DNA from: Pseudidiomarina mangrovi
GTDB lineage: Bacteria > Pseudomonadota > Gammaproteobacteria > Enterobacterales > Alteromonadaceae
Assembly: GCF_003999375.1 (NCBI RefSeq)
Contig: NZ_RJLC01000005.1
Coordinates: 1-64,000 of the forward strand
Direction of reading: 5' to 3'
DNA: 64,000 nucleotides
Below are positions 17,817 to 27,649 of this stretch, in pieces (within the stretch, counting starts at the first letter, position 1; each line of letters begins with the position of its first letter). The position numbers were made by a program, and so were the translations under genes. A model generated the notes under the pieces. The model made no database searches, had not been told where the DNA came from, and worked only from the letters and a program-made list of their open reading frames with translations.

Positions 17817-18385
17817 TTCGGCTTCACCTCTGCGGCAGTTGCAGTGATGGTAACAATCACCGTGAAGGCGCTAATTTGCTCACCACCCGGCGCCGGTGTC
17901 TTATCACTGACGACTTGGCGAATATCCGGCCTGTCAAAAATTGGTGAATCTTTCAGCATGCGTAAAAATTCCGCTACTTGATTATTCGATACGCTGCGGC
18001 CTTGTAGCGTCAACACATTGCCTTTTTTGCTGGCGCTGGTTAGAAAAATACCGTCTGGTGTGCGCGCCGCTAACTCGTTAAAAATGGTAATAGCGGTGTT
18101 GCGGTCTTGATGTAATTGCTGAATCAGCTTCATACGATTAATGATCTGATCTTTTTGCTTATTAATCTCAGCAATTTCAGCGATCTGACTATCGAGCAGA
18201 GAAATTTGGCTTTGCATAAAGGTATTACGATTACGCTGCTGTTGTTTCAAATCACTAATCACGAAATACGCCGCCGCTAAAATCAGTGCTGCCACACCAA
18301 TGGCAATACCGGCATGGATACCAAATTGTTGTTTGGCGCGTTGTTTTGCCGTTTCACGCCACGGCAGCAGGTTTACATGTGCCAT
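17813..18385 (-). CDS. pilN: Type IV pilus inner-membrane protein PilN
   Basis: A 190-residue bitopic protein. The short cytoplasmic N terminus contains the conserved PilM-binding segment INLLPWR, here VNLLPWRE (4-11). A membrane segment (about 24-45) is followed by a coiled coil and a periplasmic ferredoxin-like fold. Its start overlaps pilM by 13 bp. Confidence 0.94.
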   Translation of the reverse strand: MAHVNLLPWRETAKQRAKQQFGIHAGIAIGVAALILAAAYFVISDLKQQQRNRNTFMQSQISLLDSQIAEIAEINKQKDQIINRMKLIQQLHQDRNTAITIFNELAARTPDGIFLTSASKKGNVLTLQGRSVSNNQVAEFLRMLKDSPIFDRPDIRQVVSDKTPAPGGEQISAFTVIVTITATAAEVKPK

Positions 18386-19443
18386 GGGACAAAACTCCGT
18401 AATGCTAAACCGAAGGCTTCAACGAACAATGGGCCTTGGTAGTGAAAATGAACCAGCTTATCGGGGAGCGCAAATTGCTCAAATGGGTTGAGAGCCAGCA
18501 CTGGCACCTCCACCTGCTTGCGAATTGAATCAAGCATCAGCGGTAAGGTGGCGCCAGCATTGATGACCACAACGCCGGCAAACTCTTTTTCAGCCGAGTT
18601 ACCTTGGAAGGTTTGAATACCGCGGGTCACTTGTGCGGCCATGCTGGCGAGAAAATCTTGCAACACTAGCGCTGACATATCGTCGGTTTCGTTGGCCCGT
18701 AATTTGGCCATTAACTGGGCATGCTCAATGGCGCCATCGTCATCAATAGCACCGAGCAGATTATTCAAGCCACCACTTTGATAGCGAGTAAAAATCACTT
18801 CACCCTGCTGTATAACAATAATTTGTACGGCGGCGTAGCCAATATCGAGCACTAAAATAGGGTGCGGGCTGGCCACGATTTCTGGTGCTAACTGCGGCAG
18901 TAAGTGGTCACAAGCACGCAAAATAGCTTGGTTATCAACATCCATCACTTGCGTTTTAAAGCCAGCATCCTCGAGTGCTTGCACACGCGTATCGACACTA
19001 ATGGTGCGGGTAGCTGTCACCAAAACCCGTTGCTGGCCGGCCATAGTGGCGTGTTCACCTAAGCTTTCAAAGTCATAACGCACTTCGGCAATTGGGAATG
19101 GAATCAATGCTTCGGCTTCGGTTTCAATTTTTTCTGAGATAGCTTCATCATCGAGATCAGACGCCATCAGCACTTGTTTTGAAATAGCTTGGCTACCTGA
19201 AACTGCGGCAACGACTTGTTTGACAGCTGTTCCACTTTGCTTACGAAGCTGGGTAAGCGCTTTGGTGAGGCCTTCTAAATCAGTAATTTCGTCATCAACG
19301 ATGAGCTTTTTCGGCAGCGTCACAGACGCCACACGGGCAACAGTATAACTGTCCGCGGTCGGAAGTAATTCAATAGCGCGAATGGCATCACTGGAAATAT
19401 CGATACCAAGCCCTGGCTTTTTGCCGAAACCAAACAACCCCAT
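18373..19443 (-). CDS. pilM: Type IV pilus assembly ATPase-like PilM
   Basis: A 356-residue actin-like cytoplasmic protein that docks on the PilN N terminus. It opens MGLFGFGKKPGLGIDISSDA, with the nucleotide-binding GIDIS near 13, and has ILVLDIGYAAVQIIV and VVVINAGATLPLM as the phosphate-2 and adenosine segments. I start at the ATG at 19443, preceded by GGGAGAG at 6 bp, rather than at an in-frame ATG 30 bp upstream. It is first in the pil operon. The leader segment AGATGGGAGA covering this Shine-Dalgarno is complementary to the candidate sRNA at 58149-58218. Confidence 0.94.
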   Translation of the reverse strand: MGLFGFGKKPGLGIDISSDAIRAIELLPTADSYTVARVASVTLPKKLIVDDEITDLEGLTKALTQLRKQSGTAVKQVVAAVSGSQAISKQVLMASDLDDEAISEKIETEAEALIPFPIAEVRYDFESLGEHATMAGQQRVLVTATRTISVDTRVQALEDAGFKTQVMDVDNQAILRACDHLLPQLAPEIVASPHPILVLDIGYAAVQIIVIQQGEVIFTRYQSGGLNNLLGAIDDDGAIEHAQLMAKLRANETDDMSALVLQDFLASMAAQVTRGIQTFQGNSAEKEFAGVVVINAGATLPLMLDSIRKQVEVPVLALNPFEQFALPDKLVHFHYQGPLFVEAFGLALRSFVPWHM

Positions 19444-19627
19444 AAATCTCTCCCATCTGGAGTATAATGGCATGTATTATTAATTATGTTCTATGCCGAT
19501 GATCATAGTACGCATAAATGTAAGCTTAGTGCAAAGCCCTTTGCAATGCATAATTAAGTAATATGATTCTTAAAGTTAACTTTCTATAATAAGCGGCGAC
19601 TGATAGCAACCGCCAAAGGTGTCTGTG

Positions 19628-22087
19628 GTGAAATACTTAAAGTGGTCATTTTACGGCTTTCTCGGCTTAATTGCTGCGGGATTACTGACGACTACTGCGC
19701 TATATTTCTACTTCGAATCGGAGTTGCCCTCGGTTGAAGAGCTGAAAGATGTGCGTTTACAAACACCTATGCAAGTTTATTCGGCAGATGGCGAGCTCAT
19801 TGCACAATTTGGTGAAGTACGCCGAATTCCGCTTAAATTAGACGATATTCCGCAACCTTTAATAGACGCATTTCTTGCTACCGAAGACCAACGCTTTTAT
19901 CAGCACTTTGGCATTGACCCCATTGGTGTTGGTCGTGCCTTCGTGCAGCTGATCCTAACCGGGGATATTCAAGGCGGTGGTTCCACCATTACCCAACAGG
20001 CAGCGCGTAATTTTTATTTGAGTTTTGAGCAGACTTGGTCGCGCAAAATCAAAGAAGCCTTTATTGCCCTGCGGATGGAAAGCGAACTCACCAAAGACGA
20101 AATTCTCGAGCTCTACCTCAATAAAATCACCTTTGGTCATCGTGCTCATGGGGTTGGCGCAGCTGCGCAAGTGTACTATGGCCGCGATGTCAAAGACCTG
20201 ACCCTAGCACAAATGGCGATGATTGCTGGTCTGCCGAAAGCACCGTCCACGCTGAACCCTATTTCTAATCCAGAGCGCGCGCGTGAACGTCGTGCGGTCG
20301 TTCTTGGTCGCATGCTGACTGAAAAGAAGATCACCATTGAGCAGTATCGTCAGGCGCTGGCGGAACCGATTGAAACTCGCTTCCATGGCCCAGAAGTGAC
20401 CATGAACGCTCCATACTTGGCCGAAATGGCGCGTGCCGAAGTCGTGAGTATTTACGGTGAAGAAATTGCCTACACCAGTGGCCTCAAGGTCTATACCACC
20501 GCTAATGCCAAGCAACAGCGGGCAGCGCAAGCAGCCATTCAAGACAATTTACATGCGTATGATGAGCGCCATGGCTACCGTGGCGCCGAAGCCGTGTGGT
20601 GGCAACCCGATAGCGCTGCCCCTGAGCGTGCTGGGTTGGTGCAACGCTTGCGTGAGCTCCCTACGATTGGGTTGACCCTGCCGGCTGTGGTGGTCGCGGT
20701 GGGTGAGCAACAAGCGACGGTGTTACTGGGTGATGGTCGCGAACAGTTGCTAGAGTGGGCTGGGTTAAGCTGGGCGCGCGCCTACATGCATGCTGAGCGG
20801 CAAGGTCCACCACCCGCTACGGCGACTGAAATTTTAGCCGTTGGCCAGCAAGTGCGGGTGCGCGTGGTTGGCGAGCAATGGCGGCTAGCGCAGGTACCAG
20901 AGCCTAGTGGCGCTATTATTGCACTGCGGCCGCACGATGGCGGAATCGCCGCGGCGGTTGGTGGCTACAGCTTTACTCTCAGCCAATACAACCGCGCCAC
21001 TCAAGCTAAGCGGCAGGCTGGTTCGAACATCAAACCGTTTATGTACTCGGCGGCATTAGAGAATGGCTTTACCTTGGCCACCTTAGTCAATGATGCGCCG
21101 ATTAACCAATGGAACCCCGGTAGTGGCATTGCTTGGCGCCCGCGCAATTCACCGGACGTTTACGAAGGCCCTATCACCGTACGCGAAGCCTTGGCGAAGT
21201 CGAAGAACGTAGTATCTGTGCGCTTACTGCGTGCCATTGGTATTGATACCGCAGTGAATTATTTGACGCGGTTCGGTTTCAATATCAATGATTTGCCGCG
21301 TAACGAGTCGTTGTCGTTAGGTTCAGGCTCGCTGACCCCGCTAGAAATGGCGCGTGGTTATGCGGTGTTTGCTAACGGTGGCTATTTAGTGACGCCGTAT
21401 TTTATTGAGCGCATCACCGACAGTTTTGACCAAGACATATATCAAGCGCGCCCCGCGGTTGCCTGTGTGGAGTGCGAACTCGGTGATCGTGAAGTAACCC
21501 AAGCACCACAGGTCATCAGCGAGCAAAATGCCTTTTTGGTCACGCAAATGATGCATTCAGCGGTGTGGGGCGGCGGTAGTTGGGCCCATCGTACGGGATG
21601 GAACGGTACCGCCTGGCGGATTCAGCGCTCGGCGGATTTAGTGCGACAATCGAACCGCAATATCGTCGGTAAAACCGGTACCACCAACGACATCAAGGAC
21701 ACCTGGTTTTCTGGCTTTGTAAGCGGCTTAGTGACCTCGGCGTGGGTTGGTTTTGATAACCTCGAGCGGGCACTGGGTAGCACCTCAATCAATACCAATT
21801 TGAGTGAAGGCGAGCAGGAAGTATCAGGCGCCGAAGGTGGTGCTAAAACGGCCTTACCGATGTGGATTAAGTTTATGGAGTTGGCCACCCAAGATGTGCC
21901 GGCAGAGCCGTTTCAAATTCCACCGGGCTTAGTATCGGCGCGAATTGATTTAAAAACTGGATTGCTGAGCCGGCAGAGTGATCACACCAGCCGCTTTGAG
22001 TACTTTTTACCGGGTACCGCACCTACGCAGTACACTGAAGAAACGTCGTCACCGGATCCGTTCGATGACGACGATAGCATTTTCTAG
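19628..22087 (+). CDS. mrcA: Penicillin-binding protein 1A (bifunctional)
   Basis: An 819-residue class A PBP that polymerises and cross-links peptidoglycan. One N-terminal membrane helix is followed by the glycosyltransferase 51 domain (catalytic Glu in ATEDQRFYQHFGID; STITQQAARN). An OB-type insertion comes next, then the transpeptidase with SxxK in AGSNIKPFMYS, SxN (SKN in LAKSKNVVSV) and KTGT (VGKTGTTND). GTG codons at 19619, 19625 and 19628 are possible starts; AAAGG at 19615-19619 fits 19625 or 19628, and MKYLKWSFYG resembles the E. coli N terminus. It is divergent from pilM. A TATAAT -10 box is at 19585-19590. Confidence 0.95.
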   Translation: MKYLKWSFYGFLGLIAAGLLTTTALYFYFESELPSVEELKDVRLQTPMQVYSADGELIAQFGEVRRIPLKLDDIPQPLIDAFLATEDQRFYQHFGIDPIGVGRAFVQLILTGDIQGGGSTITQQAARNFYLSFEQTWSRKIKEAFIALRMESELTKDEILELYLNKITFGHRAHGVGAAAQVYYGRDVKDLTLAQMAMIAGLPKAPSTLNPISNPERARERRAVVLGRMLTEKKITIEQYRQALAEPIETRFHGPEVTMNAPYLAEMARAEVVSIYGEEIAYTSGLKVYTTANAKQQRAAQAAIQDNLHAYDERHGYRGAEAVWWQPDSAAPERAGLVQRLRELPTIGLTLPAVVVAVGEQQATVLLGDGREQLLEWAGLSWARAYMHAERQGPPPATATEILAVGQQVRVRVVGEQWRLAQVPEPSGAIIALRPHDGGIAAAVGGYSFTLSQYNRATQAKRQAGSNIKPFMYSAALENGFTLATLVNDAPINQWNPGSGIAWRPRNSPDVYEGPITVREALAKSKNVVSVRLLRAIGIDTAVNYLTRFGFNINDLPRNESLSLGSGSLTPLEMARGYAVFANGGYLVTPYFIERITDSFDQDIYQARPAVACVECELGDREVTQAPQVISEQNAFLVTQMMHSAVWGGGSWAHRTGWNGTAWRIQRSADLVRQSNRNIVGKTGTTNDIKDTWFSGFVSGLVTSAWVGFDNLERALGSTSINTNLSEGEQEVSGAEGGAKTALPMWIKFMELATQDVPAEPFQIPPGLVSARIDLKTGLLSRQSDHTSRFEYFLPGTAPTQYTEETSSPDPFDDDDSIF

Positions 22088-22098
22088 TTAGTGATGAT

Positions 22099-24549
22099 CT
22101 AGCTGGTCACTTTGCTGAGGCGGCTGAGTAACTGATTGAGATCAGATTGCACGCCGCCGGCAGTGACTTCCTTGCCAGCCCCTGGGCCACTGATCACTAA
22201 TGGCATTTCGTGATACCAGTCGGTGTAAATCACAAAGATATTTTCGCCGGGAATCAGGTTGGCTAACATATCGCCTTCAGGGATGTACTCAATACCGACC
22301 CGCGCTTGCACGCTATCATCGTCGCGTACCGCAAAGCTAGCCAGCAAACGTGGCACTTTGCCGGTTTGCTGCGCGTCGTGATACAGCGCATCGAGTTCCG
22401 CATCGAGCTCTGGCAGCCGTTGCATAAATTCATCCATGGGAATGTCAGCCAGTTGTTCAGGCAGTAAGCTGTCTACATCGATATCGTGCCAATCTAGTTT
22501 CAGGCCAATTTCGCGCGCAAGAATCAGCAATTTACGAATAATGTCGCGGCAGGATAAGTCTTCACGCGGGTCTGGCTCGCTTAAGCCTTGTAGTTTAGCT
22601 TCGCGGACTAAGTCGCTGAATTTCACCTCAGCGTGGAAATTCTCAAACAACCACGACATGGTGCCGGAGAAAATACCGGAAATACTACGGATGGTATCGC
22701 CCGAGTTGCGCAAGTCGTTGAGCGCGTAATTCAGCGGTAAGCCGGCGCCAACGGTGGTGTTGTAATACCACTCGCGCTCGTATTCGTGCTGAATGGTACG
22801 AATTTCATCGTACATGCGTTTATTGGCCGAGCCACCGCGCTTGTTGGCACTGATAATATGTAGGCCGTTGGCGAACATGCTGGGGTACTGCTGCGCCACC
22901 GCATCGGCATCGGTGAGGTCAAGCGCCACCAGCTCATCATAAGGCGCATTAGGCATGTCGCTAATCAGTTGACCGAGCTCGTACGGAGTCGCCAACTGCT
23001 CAAAACTAGCTTCCCAGTCACTGAGTTCGACGCCGTCGTAATCTAGCCAGCAGCGTTTGGAATTCATGATGGCGATGATACGCACATCCATTTGCTCGTT
23101 GATCCGTTCACGCAAGCGTTTGTAGAGGGCCAGCCAAGCACTGCCAATGTTACCGCGACCAATTACCAACACGCCTAGGCTACGGCGATCGTTGAACAAT
23201 TGGCTGTGGACGCGGTTGAGTAGGCGGTTATCGAGTTTCTGCTCAAGAATCGCAATCACCGCAGTGTTGTCTGGGCTAAAGCTGAGTTGACGCAGATTCT
23301 GTTCGCTTAGCTCACGTTTAAACACCGCATACTGCTCGGTTTCTTGAATACGATTACCCACCAAGGCCATCATCGAAAAGCCCGTGATGAGCTCCACCTG
23401 TGCGGCATCAGCAAGCTGCGCCACCCACTTACTCATGAAGTCGCGATGGTTTTGGTGATAGGCATAGTAGGCGTGTTGCTGCGCTAAGTCATTCCAGCTC
23501 ACCAGTGGGGTGAGGTCGAGTTCTTCAAATTGGTCAATCAGTGCAGGGTTACGCAAGTCAGCGCGGAATAGCACCACCTCTGATAGCGCGGTCAGCACTT
23601 TGCCTTTAGCAGCGGTATCGAGGTATTGGCCAATACGGGTTTGTTGGTTTTCCACTTTTAAGCTAGAGCGCACCGCAATCACCATGCGCTCGCGGTCAAC
23701 TGGCTGGAAGGTACGCGGATGCAGCACCGGGCTGCCAAGGCGCGCCAGCTCTTCGGCTTCTTGCCAATCGAGCAGGGGTAAACTGACCACGCGCTCTACT
23801 TTGCGCGGATCGGCGGAGTACACCCCAGCAACATCTTTCCAGATGGTCACTTGTTTGGAGTCTATGAGGCTGCCGACCAAGGTGGCCGAGTAGTCACTGC
23901 CGTTGCGACCTAAAATCAACGAGCGGCCACTCGGGTCGCGGCAAATAAAACCGGTCACAATAAAGCGCGTGCCGGCATGGGCACCGATGCGGTTTAGCAA
24001 GCCCACGCGCGATTCAGCCACATGAATTTGCGGCTCGGGGGCATCATCGGCAATCAAGAAGCTGCGGGCATCAATATAATCAGCGGTGGTGCCTTGCTGT
24101 TGCAGCAAATGCGCTAATAACCGCGCCGACCACAGCTCGCCGTAAGACAGTAACTCCGGTTGGTGGTCAATCTGTTCCTCACCACGTAGCCAGCCGTACC
24201 AACGCACAAAGTCCTGTTTGGACAGCGCCATCACCTGCTGATGAAAGTCACCAATGAGCAAATCGTCAATCAACCCTTGCTGGTACTTCTCAAGTTGTTT
24301 GAGCAGCACTTCAGCAATGCCGAGGTCGTCATTCTGTTTGGCCTCAATAATGGCCAAAATGCGGTTGGTGGTGTCACCCGCGGCGGATACCACGACCAGG
24401 TCGCTGGCACCGGCGTAATCGGTGACAATACGTGCCACGCGACGGTAACAATAGGCATCAGCAAGGCTGCTGCCACCAAACTTATGGACTTGCACGGTAT
24501 CTGCTACCGTAGCGATTTGCTCTGGGGTTACGGTCACCTCAACGGTCAT
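22099..24549 (-). CDS. metL: Bifunctional aspartokinase / homoserine dehydrogenase II
   Basis: An 816-residue enzyme of the aspartate pathway to methionine and threonine. The aspartokinase domain starts with VHKFGGSSLADA (about 22-33), includes GRNGSDYSATLVG, and is followed by a regulatory ACT-like linker. The homoserine dehydrogenase domain starts at about 455 with VLVIGRGNIGSAWLALY; SANKRGGS and NTTVGAGLPLNY are its catalytic segments. The order and the weak ACT region fit MetL rather than ThrA. A TATAAT -10 box lies upstream at 24595-24600 (minus). It converges on mrcA with an 11-bp gap. Confidence 0.93.
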   Translation of the reverse strand: MTVEVTVTPEQIATVADTVQVHKFGGSSLADAYCYRRVARIVTDYAGASDLVVVSAAGDTTNRILAIIEAKQNDDLGIAEVLLKQLEKYQQGLIDDLLIGDFHQQVMALSKQDFVRWYGWLRGEEQIDHQPELLSYGELWSARLLAHLLQQQGTTADYIDARSFLIADDAPEPQIHVAESRVGLLNRIGAHAGTRFIVTGFICRDPSGRSLILGRNGSDYSATLVGSLIDSKQVTIWKDVAGVYSADPRKVERVVSLPLLDWQEAEELARLGSPVLHPRTFQPVDRERMVIAVRSSLKVENQQTRIGQYLDTAAKGKVLTALSEVVLFRADLRNPALIDQFEELDLTPLVSWNDLAQQHAYYAYHQNHRDFMSKWVAQLADAAQVELITGFSMMALVGNRIQETEQYAVFKRELSEQNLRQLSFSPDNTAVIAILEQKLDNRLLNRVHSQLFNDRRSLGVLVIGRGNIGSAWLALYKRLRERINEQMDVRIIAIMNSKRCWLDYDGVELSDWEASFEQLATPYELGQLISDMPNAPYDELVALDLTDADAVAQQYPSMFANGLHIISANKRGGSANKRMYDEIRTIQHEYEREWYYNTTVGAGLPLNYALNDLRNSGDTIRSISGIFSGTMSWLFENFHAEVKFSDLVREAKLQGLSEPDPREDLSCRDIIRKLLILAREIGLKLDWHDIDVDSLLPEQLADIPMDEFMQRLPELDAELDALYHDAQQTGKVPRLLASFAVRDDDSVQARVGIEYIPEGDMLANLIPGENIFVIYTDWYHEMPLVISGPGAGKEVTAGGVQSDLNQLLSRLSKVTS

Positions 24550-24640
24550 GATGCGTGTGCGTTCTCCTTGTGGTAAGTGGCATCAACAGCGATAATTATA
24601 CACAACCAGTGGCGAGATTCTTTAAATTTCATGGAGCCCT

Positions 24641-25345
24641 ATGCGCCTCGATAAATATATTTGTGATTGCACCGGGCTGACCCGCAGCCAAGCGGGTAAA
24701 TTGATTCGCCAGCGCGCTATTGTGGTGAACGGTGCTATTGCCAAACAAGCGGCCATGAAGCTCAGTGCTGGCGATGAAGTACAGCTTGATGGTGAGGTCA
24801 TCAGCCCAATTGGTTTGCGCTATTTAGTGATGAACAAGCCAGAGGGCTATGTGTGCGGTTTAGATGACCCCCATCATGCGGCGGTATTTACCCTGTTGGA
24901 TGAGCCGGCGGTGGAGAAAATTCACAGTGTTGGGCGGCTCGACGTGGATACTACCGGCTTGTTGCTGCTGACCGATGACGGCAAATGGTCGCACCGTATT
25001 AGCTCGCCACGGCATCACATTGCCAAGACCTACCGAGTATGGACTGCTGATGCGATTAGCGAGGATGCCGCCGCGCGCTTTGCCGAGGGCGTGGTGTTGC
25101 GTGATGAGCCCACCGCCACTAAGCCGGCACAACTTGAGCTGGTGGGCAGCCATGAGGCCTTGTTGACTATTCATGAAGGCCGCTATCACCAAGTAAAACG
25201 CATGTTTGCGGCGTTAGGGAACCGGGTGGAGCGCTTGCACCGTGAGCGTATTGGGCAGCTGCAACTGCCTACCGACCTAGAGCTGGGTGAGTATCGCCCA
25301 CTCACCGACGCGGAGTTGGCGGCGGTGTTTATTGGTAATGATTAG
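24641..25345 (+). CDS. rsuA: 16S rRNA pseudouridine(516) synthase RsuA
   Basis: A 234-residue pseudouridine synthase. An S4 RNA-binding domain (residues 1-55, MRLDKYICDCTGLTRSQAGK) is followed by the catalytic domain with the nucleophile in VGRLDVDTTGLLLLT. HEGRYHQVKRMFAALGNRV is the RsuA-family C-terminal hallmark. Length agrees with E. coli RsuA (231). GGAG is 5 bp upstream of the ATG. RsuA is favoured over RluE/RluF by the S4 domain and length, but the target base is inferred. Confidence 0.88.
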   Translation: MRLDKYICDCTGLTRSQAGKLIRQRAIVVNGAIAKQAAMKLSAGDEVQLDGEVISPIGLRYLVMNKPEGYVCGLDDPHHAAVFTLLDEPAVEKIHSVGRLDVDTTGLLLLTDDGKWSHRISSPRHHIAKTYRVWTADAISEDAAARFAEGVVLRDEPTATKPAQLELVGSHEALLTIHEGRYHQVKRMFAALGNRVERLHRERIGQLQLPTDLELGEYRPLTDAELAAVFIGND

Positions 25346-25364
25346 CGGCAATGTTCAGCAATGA

Positions 25365-25388
25365 AGACGCATAGCTGTCTATACGGAT
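25365..25388 (+). promoter_or_regulatory. Three tandem met boxes (MetJ operator)
   Basis: AGACGCAT, AGCTGTCT and ATACGGAT follow each other without a gap; the MetJ consensus is AGACGTCT repeated at 8-bp steps, matched 6/8, 6/8 and 5/8. They end 4 bp before the -35 box of the putative metJ promoter and lie 85 bp upstream of metJ, consistent with autorepression by MetJ with S-adenosylmethionine. Confidence 0.65.
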
Positions 25389-25392
25389 AAAG

Positions 25393-25420
25393 TTGACTGT
25401 GCCGCTGAGGCTAGTAGAAT
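25393..25420 (+). promoter_or_regulatory. Probable sigma-70 promoter of metJ
   Basis: TTGACT (25393-25398), a 16-bp spacer, then TAGAAT (25415-25420), 52 bp before the metJ ATG and directly downstream of the met boxes. Confidence 0.6.
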
Positions 25421-25472
25421 TCACCACAGTCAGCAGGGTTTTTAGCCGCGTGTAGCGTAAGAAGGGTGCAGC

Positions 25473-25799
25473 ATGAAGTGGGATGGCGAATACATTTATC
25501 CGTATGTCGAGCATGGTCAAAAGAGTGAGCGCGTGAAGAAGATCACCGTATCCATTCCTACCCGTGTGCTCAAAGTGCTCACCGACGAGCGTACCCGCCG
25601 TCAGGTTAAGAACCTACGCCACGCCACCAATAGTGAATTGCTGTGTGAGGCATTTTTGCATGCCTTCACCGGCCAGCCGCTGCCGACCGATGATGACCTG
25701 CGTAAAGATAACCCACAGCGCATTCCTGCTTCGGTGCGTGATGAGCTCGAGCGTCGCGGTTTACCGTTACCGACGCTCGAGTTTGACGACGACTTTTAG
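25473..25799 (+). CDS. metJ: Methionine repressor MetJ
   Basis: A 108-residue ribbon-helix-helix repressor that uses S-adenosylmethionine as corepressor. The DNA-contacting beta strand is KKITVSIP (22-29), followed by the highly conserved [20 protein letters not shown] and [21 protein letters not shown] precedes the ATG by about 8 bp. In enterics metJ is divergent from metBL; here it is separated from metL by rsuA, and no metB is present. Confidence 0.97.
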   Translation: MKWDGEYIYPYVEHGQKSERVKKITVSIPTRVLKVLTDERTRRQVKNLRHATNSELLCEAFLHAFTGQPLPTDDDLRKDNPQRIPASVRDELERRGLPLPTLEFDDDF

Positions 25800-25807
25800 A
25801 GCGAGTT

Positions 25808-27649
25808 TTAGAGAAAGTACTCCAGCGCGATCTCGTCACAATTATGCTTTTTCGGGCATATTTCGCAGTCTTTCATGACTTTTTCGGGTAACTTTTCTTT
25901 CACCGTGAGGCGGAAGTTCAAGCGCCCGAAAAACTCCGGTACGCGGGTCAGCACGATGGTACGGGTGATACCCAGTTCGCGCGCTTTCCACAGCAACCAG
26001 GCGACTAATTCTGCGCCTAAGCCTTTGCCCTGCGCTTTAGGGAACAGCCCCAGCGAGCGAATTTCAGCAAGCCCGGTGCTATACACATAAAGCGCCGCAC
26101 AACCTACTACTTCATCATCAATTTCTGCTACCGCAAAACCGTGAATAGCTTGCATGATGTCGGCTTTATTGCGCGGCAGGTTTTCACCTTGCTCGGCCCA
26201 ATAGGCAATTAATTCGCAGATTTTATCGACATCACTCAAGCGTGCTTGGCGTACGTGTTTGCTGGCAGCTTCGGCGGCATGCAGCCAATCTTGCGCATGT
26301 TTCAGGGCAATTTTCACCGCCGCCGGAGCAGTACCACCGAGCGCGGTACGCTTATTAAGGCCATAGCGTAGCTCTAACACCGGGTACACATCATCAGCTA
26401 TCAGTTGATTGACGGCTTGAAACTCGGCCAAGGGTAATTGCTCTAGTGGCAGGCCTAATTGCTGCGCCTTGACCACCAGCTCACCGGTGATGTGATGGGC
26501 ATCACGGAACGGAATACCCTTGCTGACTAAGTAATCGGCCAATTCGGTGGCGTTGCTGTAGCCCATGGCCGCTTGCTTTTCTGCATGCGCCACGTTGACC
26601 GTCAGCTCCGGAATAGCGAAGGCGGTCATAGCTAGGCACTGCTGATAGGTATGCAGCGCGTCAAACAGCCCGACTTTGTCTTCTTGCATGTCTTTGTTGT
26701 ACGCCAGCGGCAAGCCTTTCAACGTGGTTTGCAGGGCATGCTGGTGACCCAGTACACGGCCGGTTTTGCCGCGTAACAACTCAAACAGGTCGGGATTTTT
26801 CTTCTGTGGCATCAGCGATGAGCCGCTACTGATCTTATCACTCATGCTGAAACAGCCTGATTCGCCAGAGCAGTAAAAAATGACATCTTCGGCTAAACGC
26901 GACAAATGCAGCATGCCGTTGGCGGCCGCATTGAGTAAATCGAGCGCGAAATCACGGTCAGATACAGCATCTAAGCTGTTTTCTGCCGCCGCGCGGAAGC
27001 CTAGCTCATGGGCTAAGGCTTGCCGATCAATACTAGCTGTGGTGCCAGCCAACGCACCGCTACCGAGCGGGCTGACATCCAGGCGCTTGAGTGCTTCGCG
27101 CAGACGGCTGACATCGCGTTGCAGCATGTTCACATAGGCTAAGGCCCAATGCCCGGCCACAATTGGTTGGGCGCGTTGCAAGTGGGTATAGCCCGGCAGC
27201 AAGGTTTGTTGATGCTGCTCGGCAAACTGCAACAACGCTTGTACCACAGCTAGATTGGTGCTGACCAATTGCTGGGCAAAGGTTTTGCAAAACAGGCGTA
27301 AATCGGTGGCCACGAGATCGTTGCGGCTGCGCCCGGTGTGCAGTTTTTTCGCTGTTGCACCAATTTTCTCAATGAGCTGTGCTTCCACCCAACTGTGGAT
27401 ATCTTCTTCCTGCGTTTGCAGCGGCAATTGTGGATTCTTAGCCACTGCTGCGGCCAGCTCACCCAACGCAGTTTGCAGCTGCTGATTTTCTTCAGCGCTG
27501 AGTAATTGTGCTTGCAACAGTGCTTGCGCCCAAGCTTTAGAGGCCTGGATATCAAACGCTGCCAGCACATAATCGAAGCTCAGCGAGTCGTTAAATTGTT
27601 TGAACTCAGCGGCGCTTGGCTCGCTGAAACGTCCACCCCATAAACTCAT
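25808..27649 (-). CDS. argH: Fused argininosuccinate lyase / N-acetylglutamate synthase, ArgH(A)
   Basis: A 613-residue fusion. Residues 1 to about 455 are argininosuccinate lyase: MSLWGGRFSEPS at the start, the STYHS-like HTGRSRNDLVATD and the signature GSSLMPQKKNPD (catalytic Ser). From about 465 a GNAT domain follows (acetyl-CoA loop KAQGKGLGAELVAW), ending with KVMKDCEICPKKHNCDE, typical of the short ArgA-type N-acetylglutamate synthase. The product thus catalyses both the first and the last committed steps of arginine synthesis. ArgH(A) fusions are known in Moritella, Vibrio and Alteromonadales. It directly abuts argG (TAA-ATG). Confidence 0.95.
   Translation of the reverse strand: MSLWGGRFSEPSAAEFKQFNDSLSFDYVLAAFDIQASKAWAQALLQAQLLSAEENQQLQTALGELAAAVAKNPQLPLQTQEEDIHSWVEAQLIEKIGATAKKLHTGRSRNDLVATDLRLFCKTFAQQLVSTNLAVVQALLQFAEQHQQTLLPGYTHLQRAQPIVAGHWALAYVNMLQRDVSRLREALKRLDVSPLGSGALAGTTASIDRQALAHELGFRAAAENSLDAVSDRDFALDLLNAAANGMLHLSRLAEDVIFYCSGESGCFSMSDKISSGSSLMPQKKNPDLFELLRGKTGRVLGHQHALQTTLKGLPLAYNKDMQEDKVGLFDALHTYQQCLAMTAFAIPELTVNVAHAEKQAAMGYSNATELADYLVSKGIPFRDAHHITGELVVKAQQLGLPLEQLPLAEFQAVNQLIADDVYPVLELRYGLNKRTALGGTAPAAVKIALKHAQDWLHAAEAASKHVRQARLSDVDKICELIAYWAEQGENLPRNKADIMQAIHGFAVAEIDDEVVGCAALYVYSTGLAEIRSLGLFPKAQGKGLGAELVAWLLWKARELGITRTIVLTRVPEFFGRLNFRLTVKEKLPEKVMKDCEICPKKHNCDEIALEYFL

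Noticed and set aside
19444-19627. Full sigma-70 promoters in the pilM-mrcA gap
   Set aside because: TATAAT-like boxes are visible on both strands but no -35 box at proper spacing is convincing, so only the -10 near mrcA is mentioned.
25564-25878. 104-codon frame across metJ
   Set aside because: Out-of-frame overlap of the highly conserved metJ gene.
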